The notes: generated from the letters alone by a model not told the origin. Positions 23,688 through 32,685 are shown, counted from the stretch's first letter. The stretch: 42,448 bases of DNA from JAXHTH01 sp034211115 (GCA_034211115.1 JAXHTH010000167.1:1-42448); one strand, 5' to 3'. Numbers and translations are program-made.

Positions 23688-25103
23688 TTACAGGCTCCAC
23701 GGCCAGGCCAGCGCCATCCCGGGCCCGCGGAAGAAGGCGCCCGCGGCGGTCAGCACCGCGAAGGCCGTCATCAGGACGATGACCATCGCCTGAATCGCTT
23801 CGTTGTTCGCCACCCGCCGGGCGCGGCGCAGCGTGATGTACACCGCCGCCGGCAGGATCGCCGCAAGAGCCGCGGGCACGAGTCCCTCGCTGAGCATCGG
23901 TGATGCGCCCGGAAGCCAGGCGCTGAAGTCGATCCAGTATTCATCCGCGACGATCAGAAACGGGGTGATGATGCCGGCGCCGAGGACGGCGATCAATCCG
24001 AGCCGACGGCCCTGCACCGACATCATGAAAATACCCGACGTGTCGCGCTCGTAGCGCACATACGGGATGAACAGCAGGCCGATCACCGCCAGGGCGGGGA
24101 TGACCAGGACCGCAAAGACGGGATGGAAATGCATGAGCAGTTCCTGGAAGCCGGCGAAGTACCACGGCGCCCGGGCGGGATTCGGGCTCATCCCGGGATT
24201 GGCCGCCTCCCCCAGAGGCGCGGTGAAGAACAGCGACATCACCATCACCGTCGCGATGAGCACGAGGGCGAGGCAGAACTCGCGCAGGAGGAGGTTGGGC
24301 ACCATCAGCACGCGGTCCGGCCGCTCGTCGTGCGCCTCGCCGGGCGCGCGGGGAATCACCACCCCCCGCGCCTGGCGCACGCGCCAGAAATGCCAGGCCA
24401 TGAGCGAGATGAGAATCAGCGGGCCGACCGTGGTGTGAAACGCGTAGAACCTCACGAGGGTGGCGGCGCCGACCTGTTCGCCGCCCCGGATCGCGCCGGC
24501 GAGCGGTTCGCCCGCGAGCGGGAGGTAACCGATCATCCCCAGCACGATCGTCGTCGCCCAATACGATAACTGGTCCCAGGGAAGCAGGTAGCCGGTGAGA
24601 TTGGAGAGCAGCACGAAGAGGAGCAGCGTCAGGCCGATCACCCAGTTGAACTGGCGCGGCCCCAGGTACCCGCCGGTGAGATAGACGCGCAGCATGTGCA
24701 GAACCATGATGATCACGAGCAGGTTCGCGCTCCAGTAGTGGATGCCGCGCACGAGCGGGCCGAAGCGGATCTCCTCCTCGAGGGCGACGATCGACCCGTA
24801 CGCCGCGTCCGGCGAAGGCTCGTAGACGAACAGCATCAGGATGCCCGTCGCGGCGAGCAGCAGGAACAGCACGAGCGACATCCCGCCCAGGCCGAACGTG
24901 TGCGTGTAGCGGATCGTCTTCGCCGGCACCCACACCGGGCGGAAGTGAAGGATGAGCGTCTCGATGATGATGCGCTTGCGCTGCCGGTCGTCGCGGGGCA
25001 GCAGCGGGCCGCGGACGAGGGAGCGCCGGATGCGTGCGGCGAGGGAGGTTCTTTGATCGCCGCGCTCACCGCTGCTCACGGGAAACCCTCTCACGCGAAT
25101 CAC
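23688..25103 (-). CDS. Cytochrome b (fused b6 plus subunit IV type)
   Basis: 471 residues with about nine hydrophobic helices. Heme ligands are seen as H-x13-H in IHYWSANLLVIIMVLH and H-x14-H in FHTTVGPLILISLMAWH; the 14-residue spacing is that of b6-type proteins. The quinol-site loop reads APWYFAGFQELL, so the E of the usual PEWY is changed. An extra helix pair lies at the C-terminus. The start given is a GTG at 25103; no ATG occurs before residue ~75, so other GTG starts a little downstream remain possible. It heads an operon with Rieske and octaheme genes. Confidence 0.92.
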   Translation of the reverse strand: MIRVRGFPVSSGERGDQRTSLAARIRRSLVRGPLLPRDDRQRKRIIIETLILHFRPVWVPAKTIRYTHTFGLGGMSLVLFLLLAATGILMLFVYEPSPDAAYGSIVALEEEIRFGPLVRGIHYWSANLLVIIMVLHMLRVYLTGGYLGPRQFNWVIGLTLLLFVLLSNLTGYLLPWDQLSYWATTIVLGMIGYLPLAGEPLAGAIRGGEQVGAATLVRFYAFHTTVGPLILISLMAWHFWRVRQARGVVIPRAPGEAHDERPDRVLMVPNLLLREFCLALVLIATVMVMSLFFTAPLGEAANPGMSPNPARAPWYFAGFQELLMHFHPVFAVLVIPALAVIGLLFIPYVRYERDTSGIFMMSVQGRRLGLIAVLGAGIITPFLIVADEYWIDFSAWLPGASPMLSEGLVPAALAAILPAAVYITLRRARRVANNEAIQAMVIVLMTAFAVLTAAGAFFRGPGMALAWPWSL

Positions 25104-25365
25104 CGCCCGCCCACCACGGGCGGCGCCACATCACCACGCGGCAGTATATCGGGCCGTGAACGGCGTGTTGCTCCGCCTGAATCGCCGGTCGATCCGCAGG
25201 CGACAAAAACATCCTCGCGGCCGCAAGGGCCGGCTGCGGACGGTGTTGAAGGGATGACAACCGAAGGCGGCGACGGGTCGTGCGACGATCGGCGAGGGCC
25301 GGTCGGCGCGGGCGCCCGCCGCGTCCGTTCCCCCACTTCGAGGCGAATCCCACAGGAGACACACG

Positions 25366-26391
25366 ATGCGTATGACCAGGATTATGACGATGGTGCTGGC
25401 GCTGTCGGCGACCAGCCTGACGGTTCATGCCCAGGTCGGTCTCGGAAGTCCGGGGGCCGGGCCCCCGCCGAGGGCCGAGCGCCCCCCGCGGCCGGATCGA
25501 GGGCCGGCGATGCAGGCGCTTTCGGCGGACGAGGCGGAGGCCGCGTGGACGCTCCAGGCCCGCGGCGTGGCCCGGGGCCTGGCCCTGTCCGAGGAGAACA
25601 CGCCGACGCTCATCGACGCCTACATCAAGTCGCGGCACGTCGTGCAGGAAGGGCTCGAGAAGCTGCGCGAGGAGCGCCCGCCGCGCCCCGCGCGCCGGCC
25701 CGGCCGCGGCGCGCCGCGCGGTGCGGGGGATGCCGGGGAGGCCGACGCGCCCGGGCCGCCGGAGGACGATCCGCGCGCCGAGCACGTCGAGAAGCGGAAC
25801 GCGTTGCTGGATGCCCAGCGGGAGAAGCTCCGCGCCGAGCTGGGCTCGGTCCTCGCCGGCGCCCAGCTCGAATACGCGGTCACCGTGCTCGGGACGTTCA
25901 GCAACGCCTGGGACGTGATGGTTGATGCCGTCGCCGATCTCGAGCTGGGCGAGGAGAAGACGTTCGAGGCGCTCAGGCCGATCGAAGTCTTCGTCGCCGA
26001 GACCGCCGAAAGCCTCCGCGGACCGCGCGGGGATCGGCGCGCGGGCATGCGGTCGATGATGGAAGCGCGGCGCAAGATGTTCGACGCGATGAGGACGGTA
26101 TTGAACGAGGAACAGTTCGCCGCGTTCGAGCAGGCCGTCCCGGGCCGCCGATCCTCCGGGCGCGACGCGTCCGCATTGATCGCGCGGCTGGACACGAACG
26201 GCGACGGCGTGCTGCAACGGTCGGAAACCCCGAGGCGGATGCAGCGCCTCTTCGATCGGCTGGACGCCAATGGCGACGGCGTGCTGGACGAGGCGGAGCT
26301 GGCGGCGGCGACGGATCGCGGCCGCGGCGATCGGTCCGGCCGAGGGTCCGGCGGCCGCTTCGGCGGCCGGCGCGGCGGGCCGGGCCGCTGA
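25366..26391 (+). CDS. Exported EF-hand protein, Ala/Arg/Pro-rich
   Basis: 341 residues. A signal peptide (MRMTRIMTMVLALSATSLTVHAQ) is followed by a charged helical region with Pro/Arg/Gly-rich stretches. Two EF-hand loops occur near the C-terminus, DTNGDGVLQRSE (from D276) and DANGDGVLDEAE (from D300), 24 residues apart. The tail is Gly/Arg-rich. The middle helical part resembles the metal- or protein-binding helical proteins of the Spy/CpxP type only loosely. Function unknown, probably a calcium-dependent periplasmic protein. The ATG at 25366 follows AGGAGA. No operon partner is evident. Confidence 0.85.
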   Translation: MRMTRIMTMVLALSATSLTVHAQVGLGSPGAGPPPRAERPPRPDRGPAMQALSADEAEAAWTLQARGVARGLALSEENTPTLIDAYIKSRHVVQEGLEKLREERPPRPARRPGRGAPRGAGDAGEADAPGPPEDDPRAEHVEKRNALLDAQREKLRAELGSVLAGAQLEYAVTVLGTFSNAWDVMVDAVADLELGEEKTFEALRPIEVFVAETAESLRGPRGDRRAGMRSMMEARRKMFDAMRTVLNEEQFAAFEQAVPGRRSSGRDASALIARLDTNGDGVLQRSETPRRMQRLFDRLDANGDGVLDEAELAAATDRGRGDRSGRGSGGRFGGRRGGPGR

Positions 26392-26861
26392 GAACGACGA
26401 GCACGCGCCCGGACCCGGACCGGTCGGCGCGCCGCCCGGATGCTCACGGTGCGCGGCGGGGATGAGAAGGCCGCCTGAACCCCACCCGATGATCCGCCGC
26501 GCCCTTTGCTCCCACCGCCGCCGGTTCACCACGCGTGACCGGCGGCTTCTTCATGCGCGACTCCTCTCGCGCCGTCGCGGACGGACAGCGCCCGGAATCG
26601 ATGTGAAGAACGCGGCGCGATCAAGACGGATGAGTGGATACACAAAGCGCTTTTCTTAAGTCGACTTCATTCGGAATTGAGTCTCGAAGCCGCGGCCGAC
26701 CTCCCGTACCATCAATGCATCGATCTCGCGCCGGGAACCGCGTTCGTCGAGGGCGACGATGCGTCCCGCCGCGCCGGCATCGGCGGGATCGCGGCGTGCG
26801 GAGCCGCGACGGCGCCGATGATGACCGCATCATCTCACGCACAAGGAAAGGTCTGATCGTG
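26392..26861. other. Intergenic region, no gene seen
   Basis: 470 bp between the EF-hand gene and the sugar-dehydrogenase gene. The reading frame of the downstream gene stays open back to 26634, but that part is Arg-rich with no signal peptide and no ribosome-binding site. An AT-richer segment around 26635-26690, with AAAGCGCTTT, may hold a promoter; no clear -35/-10 pair was found. Confidence 0.45.
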
Positions 26862-28271
26862 ATGCCGACCCGACTGATGTCCGTTGCCGTTCTGTCGCTG
26901 GCCCTTCCGCCCGCTCTGGCGTGCACCGCCTGCGCCGAGGAGGCTGATACTCCTCGTCCGGGTCTTGAGGAACTGACGACGGAGCTTGTCGCCGACGGGC
27001 TGTCGGACCCGCTGTTCGCCACGCACGCCCCGGGCGACTTCACGCGCCTCTTCATCCTCGAACAGAACACGGGCGACCTCGAGATCCTCAACCTTCAGAC
27101 GGGCCAGCTCAATGCGCAGCCGTTCCTGGAACTGGCAGCGCTCATCGAGACGGGCGGCAGCGAGCAGGGCCTGCTCGGCCTGGCCTTTCATCCCGACTAC
27201 CGGAACAACGGCTTCTTCTACGTCAATTACACCGGACTCGAGGGAGACGGCGACACCGTCGTCGCCCGCTACAGCGTCACGGACGATCCGGACGTCGCCG
27301 ATCCGGACAGCGCCGAAGTCCTGCTCACGATCGATCAGCCGCAGCGGAACCACAACGGCGGGTGGATGGGCTTCGGCCCCGCCGACGGCTATCTCTACAT
27401 CGCCACCGGCGACGGGGGCGGGGGCGGCGACGACGACAACGGCCACACCCCGGGCGTCGGCAACGGCCAGGACATCACCGACAACCTCCTCGGGAAGATC
27501 CTGCGCATCGACGTCGACGGCGGTTCGCCCTACGCCATCCCCGCCGACAACCCGTTCGTCGACATCGAAGGCGACGACGAGATCTGGGCCTTCGGCCTGC
27601 GCAATCCCTGGCGCTGCAGCTTCGATCGCGAGACGGCCGAATTCTGGATCGCCGATGTCGGACAGAACGCCTGGGAGGAGGTCGATTACCAGCCGGCCGC
27701 AAGCGCCGGAGGCGAGAACTACGGCTGGCGCTGCCGCGAGGGCGCGCATGACTTCAATACCGAAGGCGATTGCAGCCAGACGCCGTTCACCGGGCCCGTG
27801 CATGAATACTCCCACGGCGGCGATCCCTTCCGATGTTCCATCACCGGCGGATACGTCTACCGGGGCTGCGCCATTCCGTCGTATCGCGGGCGCTACTTCT
27901 TCGCCGATTACTGCTCGGACCAGATCTGGAGTTTCAGCTTCGACGGCGAGAACGTCAGCGATCTGATCGATCACCGCGACGAGCTGGACCCGCCCGGCAA
28001 CCTGAACATCGCCTCGATCGCCTCGTTCGGGGAAGACGCGCGGGGCGAGCTGTACATCTGCGATCTCTCCGGCGGAGAGGTGTTCAGGGTTGGCCCCGTC
28101 GAGCCGACGATCTCGCCGGCCGACTTCGACTGCGACGGCTCCGTGGATACGGAAGACCTGTTGAGCCTGCTCGCCGTCTGGGGCGACTGCGACGGGTGCA
28201 TCCAGGACCTGGACGGGGATGGCGCGGTGGGGACCGCCGATCTGCTCGCCCTGCTCGGCCAGTGGGGCTGA
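26862..28271 (+). CDS. Secreted PQQ-type sugar dehydrogenase-like protein with dockerin-like tag
   Basis: 469 residues. A signal peptide (MPTRLMSVAVLSLALPPALA) leads into a six-bladed propeller of the soluble glucose/sorbosone dehydrogenase family. Family marks are EQGLLGLAFHPDY, RNHNGGWMGFGPDG-like text (RNHNGG contains the presumed catalytic histidine), YIATGDGG, and FGLRNPWRCSFD. The last ~51 residues form a tag with loops DFDCDGSVDTEDLL and DLDGDGAVGTADLL. It should oxidise sugars outside the cytoplasm with PQQ, but many family members are not biochemically known. The ATG at 26862 follows AAGGAAAGG at ~10 bases. Confidence 0.9.
   Translation: MPTRLMSVAVLSLALPPALACTACAEEADTPRPGLEELTTELVADGLSDPLFATHAPGDFTRLFILEQNTGDLEILNLQTGQLNAQPFLELAALIETGGSEQGLLGLAFHPDYRNNGFFYVNYTGLEGDGDTVVARYSVTDDPDVADPDSAEVLLTIDQPQRNHNGGWMGFGPADGYLYIATGDGGGGGDDDNGHTPGVGNGQDITDNLLGKILRIDVDGGSPYAIPADNPFVDIEGDDEIWAFGLRNPWRCSFDRETAEFWIADVGQNAWEEVDYQPAASAGGENYGWRCREGAHDFNTEGDCSQTPFTGPVHEYSHGGDPFRCSITGGYVYRGCAIPSYRGRYFFADYCSDQIWSFSFDGENVSDLIDHRDELDPPGNLNIASIASFGEDARGELYICDLSGGEVFRVGPVEPTISPADFDCDGSVDTEDLLSLLAVWGDCDGCIQDLDGDGAVGTADLLALLGQWG
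28116..28271 (+). repeat. Dockerin-like C-terminal tag, copy 2
   Basis: Encodes the last 51 residues of the sugar-dehydrogenase-like protein. It is more diverged than the other two copies, with extra cysteines between the two calcium-type loops. Confidence 0.8.
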
Positions 28272-28358
28272 ACGGGCCGAAATCGATGCGGGCACGCCCC
28301 GCAGCGGAACTCTGACAGGCCGCGACTCGAAGAAGACCACAGGAAAGAGGAGACCGCC

Positions 28359-30629
28359 ATGTACACGTTGCCCCGCGCGCTGATCACCCTGGCCCTGGGC
28401 GTCGCGGTGATCGGTCCTGCGCCGCCCGCCCCGGCGGCGGTGACGCCCGACTCTCGCAGCATCGATGACGAACCCGACCGGATGCCGCAGCGCGAGTACA
28501 CCCTGCATCTGGGCGGGATCAGCTTCGACCCGCTCCGGACGCGGCCCGCCCTGCCGCCCGGCTGGGAGGCGGGCGAATCCGAGAACCCCGCCCTGCGCCT
28601 CGTGCAGTTCACCGGCCCCACCCGCGACGGATGGCTGGAGGCGCTGCGCGCCTCCGGGGTCGAGATCGTCCAGTACGTTCACCCGTATTCGTACATCGTC
28701 TGGAGCGACGGGCCGAGCGTCGAGCTTGCCGGCGCGCTGCCCGCCGTGCGCTGGACCGGCGCGTTCGAGCCGGCGTATCGCGTGCTTCCCGAGTGGCGCA
28801 CCCTGCCGGACGAGGCGATCGCGGCGCGCGTGCTGCTCTATCGCGGCGCGGATGCCGACGCGGCGGTGCGGGAGGTCATCGAGCTCGGCGCCGTCAGCAC
28901 CGGACGCCGCGTGCTGAACCGGACGTTTGAAGCCGCGCGGTTCGTCGTCTCCGGCGCGCGCTTTCGCGACATGGCGAACATCCCGGGCGTGTACAGCATC
29001 AAGCCCCTTCCGACCGGCGGTGGTCTGCGCGGCGAGATGAGCGACCAGATCTGCGCGGGCAATTACGATGAGAACAACGCCGCCTTCCCCGGCTATCTCG
29101 ACTGGCTGGACGGCATCGGCGTCGACGGGAGCGGGGTCATCATCGCCAACGTCGACGGCGGCATTCAGGACAATCACCCCGATCTCGGCGGACGGCTCGT
29201 CGGCTGCACCGGCCAGACCTGCGGCGGAGGCGCCTCCAGTTCCCACGGCACGCACACCGCGGGCATCATGGCCGCGGACGGGTCCGCCGGCGTGCTCGAC
29301 GGCTACGGCTTCCTGCGCGGGCTCGGCGTCGCGCCCGGCGCGAACCTCCTCGAGCAGGTCTACAGCCCCTGGTACACCTATCCCGACGGCATGCTCATGC
29401 TCATGGCCGATTCCTACGCCAACGGCGCTTCGCTCTCCGGCAACAGTTGGGGACCGTCCGGCTGGCCGCTGGGCTATGACGATGACACCATGCAGGTGGA
29501 CATCGGGACCCGCGACACCGATCCCGACACGCCCGGCGATCAGCCGCTGCTGTACGTGCTGTCGATCATGAACGGCTACGGCGGGGTGAGCAGCCAGGGC
29601 ACGCCGGACGAGGCGAAGAACATCTTCACCATCGGCTCCACCAAGATGCAGAACTCCAACGGATCGCAGATCCTCCAGATCAACGACCTGTCGAGCAACA
29701 GCGCGCACGGGCCGTGCCTGGACGGGCGGAAGATCCCGCATCTCGTCGCTCCGGGCTGCCGCGTCGATTCGACGGACACCTACAGCAGCTACGGGCTGAA
29801 GTGCGGCACGTCGATGGCCTCGCCGCACGTGAGCGGCGCGGTGGCGCTGTTCATCGAGCATTACCGCAACCTGACGCGGTTCGAGCGTGATCCGAGCCCG
29901 GCGCTGATCAAGGCCGCGTTTCTCCCCGTCGCGTACGATCTCGCCGGCCACGACGATGCCGACGGGAATCCGATGGGCCATCCCTTCGACAACAAGCAGG
30001 GCTGGGGACGGCTGAACCTCGATGCCGTCCTCGACGTCGACCCGACGACGGTGCAGTACTTCGACAACCCCGTGATCTTCGACAGCACCGATGAACAGTG
30101 GTCGGTCGAACTCGAAGCGTCCGATCCCGATCAACCGGTGAAGCTCATGCTGGTGTGGACGGATGCGCCCGGCCACGGGCTGGGCGGCAGCACGCCGGCC
30201 TGGAACAACGATCTGGATCTCGTCGTCGAGGCCGGCGGGGAAACCTATCGCGGGAACAACTTCGGCGCCGATGGCTTCTCCACCGCCGGCGGGGCTGCGG
30301 ACTATCAGAACAACACCGAAGGCGTGTTCCTCGCCCCCGGAGAGATCGGTTCGTTCACGGTGCGCATCGTGGCCGCGAACATCAATTCCGACGGCCTGCC
30401 CAACTCCGGGGACGGGACGGACCAGGATTTCGCGCTGGTGTGCTACAACGTCGCCGCGGACAATGACTGCCCGGCCGACTTCGACGGCGACGGCGACGTG
30501 GACACCGCCGACCTGCTGTTCCTGCTGGAACACTGGGGGACGGGCGGAGGCGATGTCGATGACGACGGCGACACCGATGCCGCCGATCTGCTCGCGCTGC
30601 TCAGCGCGTGGGGTGATTGCGGCGCCTGA
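28359..30629 (+). CDS. Secreted subtilisin-like (S8) serine protease with dockerin-like tag
   Basis: 756 residues. A signal peptide is followed by a ~200-residue propeptide-like region. The S8 catalytic domain has D266 (ANVDGGIQ), H296 (HGTHTAG), oxyanion N362 (GNSWG) and S485 (GTSMASPH). A beta-sandwich domain (~570-695) of the kind found after subtilisins follows (VEASDPDQPVKLMLVWTDA region). The protein ends in the tag DFDGDGDVDTADLL plus DDDGDTDAADLL. The ATG at 28359 follows AAAGAGGAGACC. All triad residues are present, so it should be active as an extracellular protease. It follows the sugar-dehydrogenase-like gene by 87 bp on the same strand. Confidence 0.95.
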   Translation: MYTLPRALITLALGVAVIGPAPPAPAAVTPDSRSIDDEPDRMPQREYTLHLGGISFDPLRTRPALPPGWEAGESENPALRLVQFTGPTRDGWLEALRASGVEIVQYVHPYSYIVWSDGPSVELAGALPAVRWTGAFEPAYRVLPEWRTLPDEAIAARVLLYRGADADAAVREVIELGAVSTGRRVLNRTFEAARFVVSGARFRDMANIPGVYSIKPLPTGGGLRGEMSDQICAGNYDENNAAFPGYLDWLDGIGVDGSGVIIANVDGGIQDNHPDLGGRLVGCTGQTCGGGASSSHGTHTAGIMAADGSAGVLDGYGFLRGLGVAPGANLLEQVYSPWYTYPDGMLMLMADSYANGASLSGNSWGPSGWPLGYDDDTMQVDIGTRDTDPDTPGDQPLLYVLSIMNGYGGVSSQGTPDEAKNIFTIGSTKMQNSNGSQILQINDLSSNSAHGPCLDGRKIPHLVAPGCRVDSTDTYSSYGLKCGTSMASPHVSGAVALFIEHYRNLTRFERDPSPALIKAAFLPVAYDLAGHDDADGNPMGHPFDNKQGWGRLNLDAVLDVDPTTVQYFDNPVIFDSTDEQWSVELEASDPDQPVKLMLVWTDAPGHGLGGSTPAWNNDLDLVVEAGGETYRGNNFGADGFSTAGGAADYQNNTEGVFLAPGEIGSFTVRIVAANINSDGLPNSGDGTDQDFALVCYNVAADNDCPADFDGDGDVDTADLLFLLEHWGTGGGDVDDDGDTDAADLLALLSAWGDCGA
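30468..30629 (+). repeat. Dockerin-like C-terminal tag, copy 3
   Basis: Encodes the last 53 residues of the S8 protease. Its first loop (CPADFDGDGDVDTADLLFLL) equals that of copy 1 residue for residue. Confidence 0.85.
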
Positions 30630-30810
30630 TGAATGAGGAGTGATGAGCGATGAGTGATCAGGGATCAGCGAGGGGCGATGAGCACGGCTGAGCCCCGCGT
30701 GGCAGGGCGGGGCCTCGCTCGATCCGGCCCGTCGCCGGCCGCCCGACCCTTCGCGGCCGGATCCTCCCCGGACCTCGTCAAAGCGAGGGGTGCGAATCGC
30801 CGATCAGGAT

Positions 30811-30838
30811 GGTTGATTTGCCGCTCATCCGGTATACT
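30811..30838 (+). promoter_or_regulatory. Candidate promoter of the tRNA gene
   Basis: A good -10 (TATACT, 30833-30838) with a weak -35 (GGTTGA, 30811-30816) at 16-bp spacing, about 60 bp before the tRNA. The AAAGCGCTT palindrome follows directly. Confidence 0.5.
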
Positions 30839-30897
30839 CTGAAAGCGCTTGGCGGGTCCGGGCGACGGCCCCGGCGAGCCGGACAAGACGAGCTGAC

Positions 30898-30971
30898 GGG
30901 CTAGTAGCTCAGCTGGCTAGAGCGCACCCCTGATAAGGGTGAGGTCGGAGGTTCGAGTCCTCTCTGGCCCA
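30898..30971 (+). tRNA. tRNA-Ile (anticodon GAT)
   Basis: 74 bases fold into a full cloverleaf. The acceptor stem is GGGCTAG with CTGGCCC (one T-G wobble), the D arm GCTC/GAGC, the anticodon stem CACCC/GGGTG around loop CTGATAA (anticodon GAT), and the T arm GGAGG/CCTCT with loop TTCGAGT. The discriminator base is A. The CCA end is not encoded. The gene stands alone, without ribosomal RNA around it, which is unusual for this tRNA in many bacteria. Confidence 0.97.
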
Positions 30972-30979
30972 CTTCCTGT

Positions 30980-31011
30980 AACCCCTTGCGAGGCAGGGGG
31001 TTATTCTTTTC
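30980..31011 (+). terminator. Rho-independent terminator after tRNA-Ile
   Basis: A 10-bp stem AACCCCTTGC / GCAGGGGGTT (one wobble) with loop GAG, followed by ATTCTTTTC. It starts 8 bp after the tRNA end. Confidence 0.85.
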
Positions 31012-31090
31012 GGCGGCGGCGATCTCCCCGCCGCTTCCCGATCGGAGGGGGAAGGACGGCGACCGGCAGCGCCGATCGTGAGCCGGGCCG

Positions 31091-31537
31091 TCAGTTGTCG
31101 AGGGTCCCGCGATCGTGGCCTCGGCGCCGGCCGCCGCCCCCTCCCGGTCCGTGTCCGTGCCCGTGGTGCCGGCCGCGGGGGTGGCCGCCCTCATGGCCGT
31201 GGCAGGACGGTGCTCCGCGGTCCAGCTCGCCGGCGAGGAAGCGGTGGACGAGCGAGTCGGCCGCCTCGACCTCGGCGCCGGCGAAGACGTCGATGCCCGC
31301 GGCGGTGAGCCGGCGGTGCGCGCCGTGGCCGATCCCCCCGGTGATGACCACGCCGACGCCGCAACGGTGCAGGGTCTCGATCGCGTTGTGGCACGGCTCC
31401 TGCGGGTCCGGCTCCAGCCGCCGCGTATCGAGGATTCGGCGCGAATCATCGTCGACCTCGAAGATCGTGAACTGCGGCGCCCGGCCGAAATGCGGATACA
31501 GCCGATCGTTCTGCGTGGGGATCGCGATCCGAAGCAT
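31091..31537 (-). CDS. NifX/NifB-type dinitrogenase cofactor-binding-like protein with His/Gly-rich tail
   Basis: 148 residues. It starts MLRIAIPTQNDRLYPHFGRAPQF, as in the dinitrogenase iron-molybdenum cofactor family, and continues with ITGGIGHGAHRRLTAAGIDVF. The family includes small stand-alone proteins in organisms that do not fix nitrogen, and these may carry iron-sulfur or metal clusters. The C-terminal ~35 residues are rich in His and Gly (HGHEGGH, HHGHGHG), suggesting metal binding. The ATG at 31535-31537 follows AAAGAGG; an in-frame ATG at 31552 would add five residues. No nif genes are near, so a role in nitrogen fixation is not supported. Confidence 0.88.
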   Translation of the reverse strand: MLRIAIPTQNDRLYPHFGRAPQFTIFEVDDDSRRILDTRRLEPDPQEPCHNAIETLHRCGVGVVITGGIGHGAHRRLTAAGIDVFAGAEVEAADSLVHRFLAGELDRGAPSCHGHEGGHPRGRHHGHGHGPGGGGGRRRGHDRGTLDN

Positions 31538-31962
31538 CGTGACCTCTTTCATTCAGGATGCGATCGGCGGGAGCGCCGATGCCGGCTGCGGCCGGCGGGA
31601 ATCCGAGGGCGCCGGCGTCACGCGGACATTCTAGCCGGCCGGCGCCGCGGACGCATCAAGGCGCGTCCGAGACGGGCGGGCCCGACGCGAGAGGACGCGC
31701 ATCATGCATCCGGCGCGGCGGCGACGGGGTTTCGTTCAGGTTGCGCTAACAGACGATATCGACCGGGCGGCGCCGGCGGTGCGCCGCGGCCGGCCCGGTT
31801 GCTCACCCGAGGCGAGTGCGATAGGCTGCCGATCCGCGCCCGGCCTTGGGGCATGGAGGCCTCCGGTGCGCACGGATCGAGGCGCTGCCGCGAAGGTCGG
31901 CCGGAACGGTGGAATCAGGACAGCCGGGCGGTGGATGGAACGGCTCCTGAGGAGAACACCCC
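31538..31962. other. Divergent intergenic region before phoB
   Basis: 425 bp with no gene seen. It separates the leftward NifX-type gene from the rightward phosphate locus and should contain the phoB promoter, but no clear PHO-box repeat or -35/-10 pair was found. A strong ribosome-binding site (TGAGGAGAAC) precedes the GTG at 31963. Confidence 0.5.
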
Positions 31963-32685
31963 GTGGCCAAGGCGAACGTGCTGATCGTGGAGGACGAGAA
32001 GGAGATTGCGGAGCTCATCCGCTTCCATCTTGAGCGGGAAGAGTTCTCGACGCGCACCGTCTACTCCGGGCGCGTGGCGCTGGAGGCGGTCAGCCGCGAG
32101 CCGCCCGACCTCATCCTTCTGGATCTCATGCTTCCAGACGTGGACGGCCTGGAAGTGTGCGGGCGCATGAAGTTCAACGACCAGACGCGCGACATTCCGA
32201 TCGTGATCGTCTCCGCGCGCGGCGACGAGGCGGACATCGTCGCGGGCATCGAGCTGGGCGCCGACGACTACGTGACCAAGCCGTTCAGTCCCAAGGTGCT
32301 GATGGCGCGCATCCGCAACGTGCTGCGCCGCTACCGGACGAGGCCGGCGGAGGCGGAGCCCACCCCGGATCGCATCACGCTCGCCGACGGGCAACTGGTG
32401 ATCGACGACGCCCGGCACACGGTCATCGCGGGCGGGGAGCCGGTCGAGCTGACGGTCACCGAGTTCGGCATTCTTCAGTATCTCGCCTCGCGGCCCGGCT
32501 TCGTGCGGACGCGCGATCAGATCATCGCGGCGGTGCACGGCGACTCGGCGGTGCTCTCCAGCCGGACGGTGGACGTGCACGTCACGGCCCTCCGCCGCAA
32601 GCTGGGCGAGCTGGGCCGTATCATCACCACCGTGCGCGGGGTCGGCTACCGGCTGGTGGAATCGCTGGATGAGAACGACTCATGA
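31963..32685 (+). CDS. phoB: OmpR/PhoB-family response regulator
   Basis: 240 residues. The receiver has acidic residues E10/D11, phosphoacceptor D54 (LILLDLMLPD) and the conserved lysine in YVTKPF. The C-terminal winged helix is of OmpR type (LTVTEFGILQYLASRPGFVRTRDQI, then RTVDVHVTALRRKLGE). It starts with GTG after GAGGAGAAC. The stop overlaps the kinase start by four bases. The downstream phosphate-transport genes make PhoB the best name, though OmpR-family regulators look alike. Confidence 0.9.
   Translation: MAKANVLIVEDEKEIAELIRFHLEREEFSTRTVYSGRVALEAVSREPPDLILLDLMLPDVDGLEVCGRMKFNDQTRDIPIVIVSARGDEADIVAGIELGADDYVTKPFSPKVLMARIRNVLRRYRTRPAEAEPTPDRITLADGQLVIDDARHTVIAGGEPVELTVTEFGILQYLASRPGFVRTRDQIIAAVHGDSAVLSSRTVDVHVTALRRKLGELGRIITTVRGVGYRLVESLDENDS

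Noticed and set aside
30630..30680. Short GATGAG-like repeats that might be the start of a CRISPR or tandem array
   Set aside because: The units are degenerate, have no constant spacer and extend only ~50 bp. No CRISPR array or cas gene occurs in the window.
31091..31537. Nitrogen-fixation gene
   Set aside because: A stand-alone NifX/NifB-like fold without any nif genes; such proteins occur in non-fixers.
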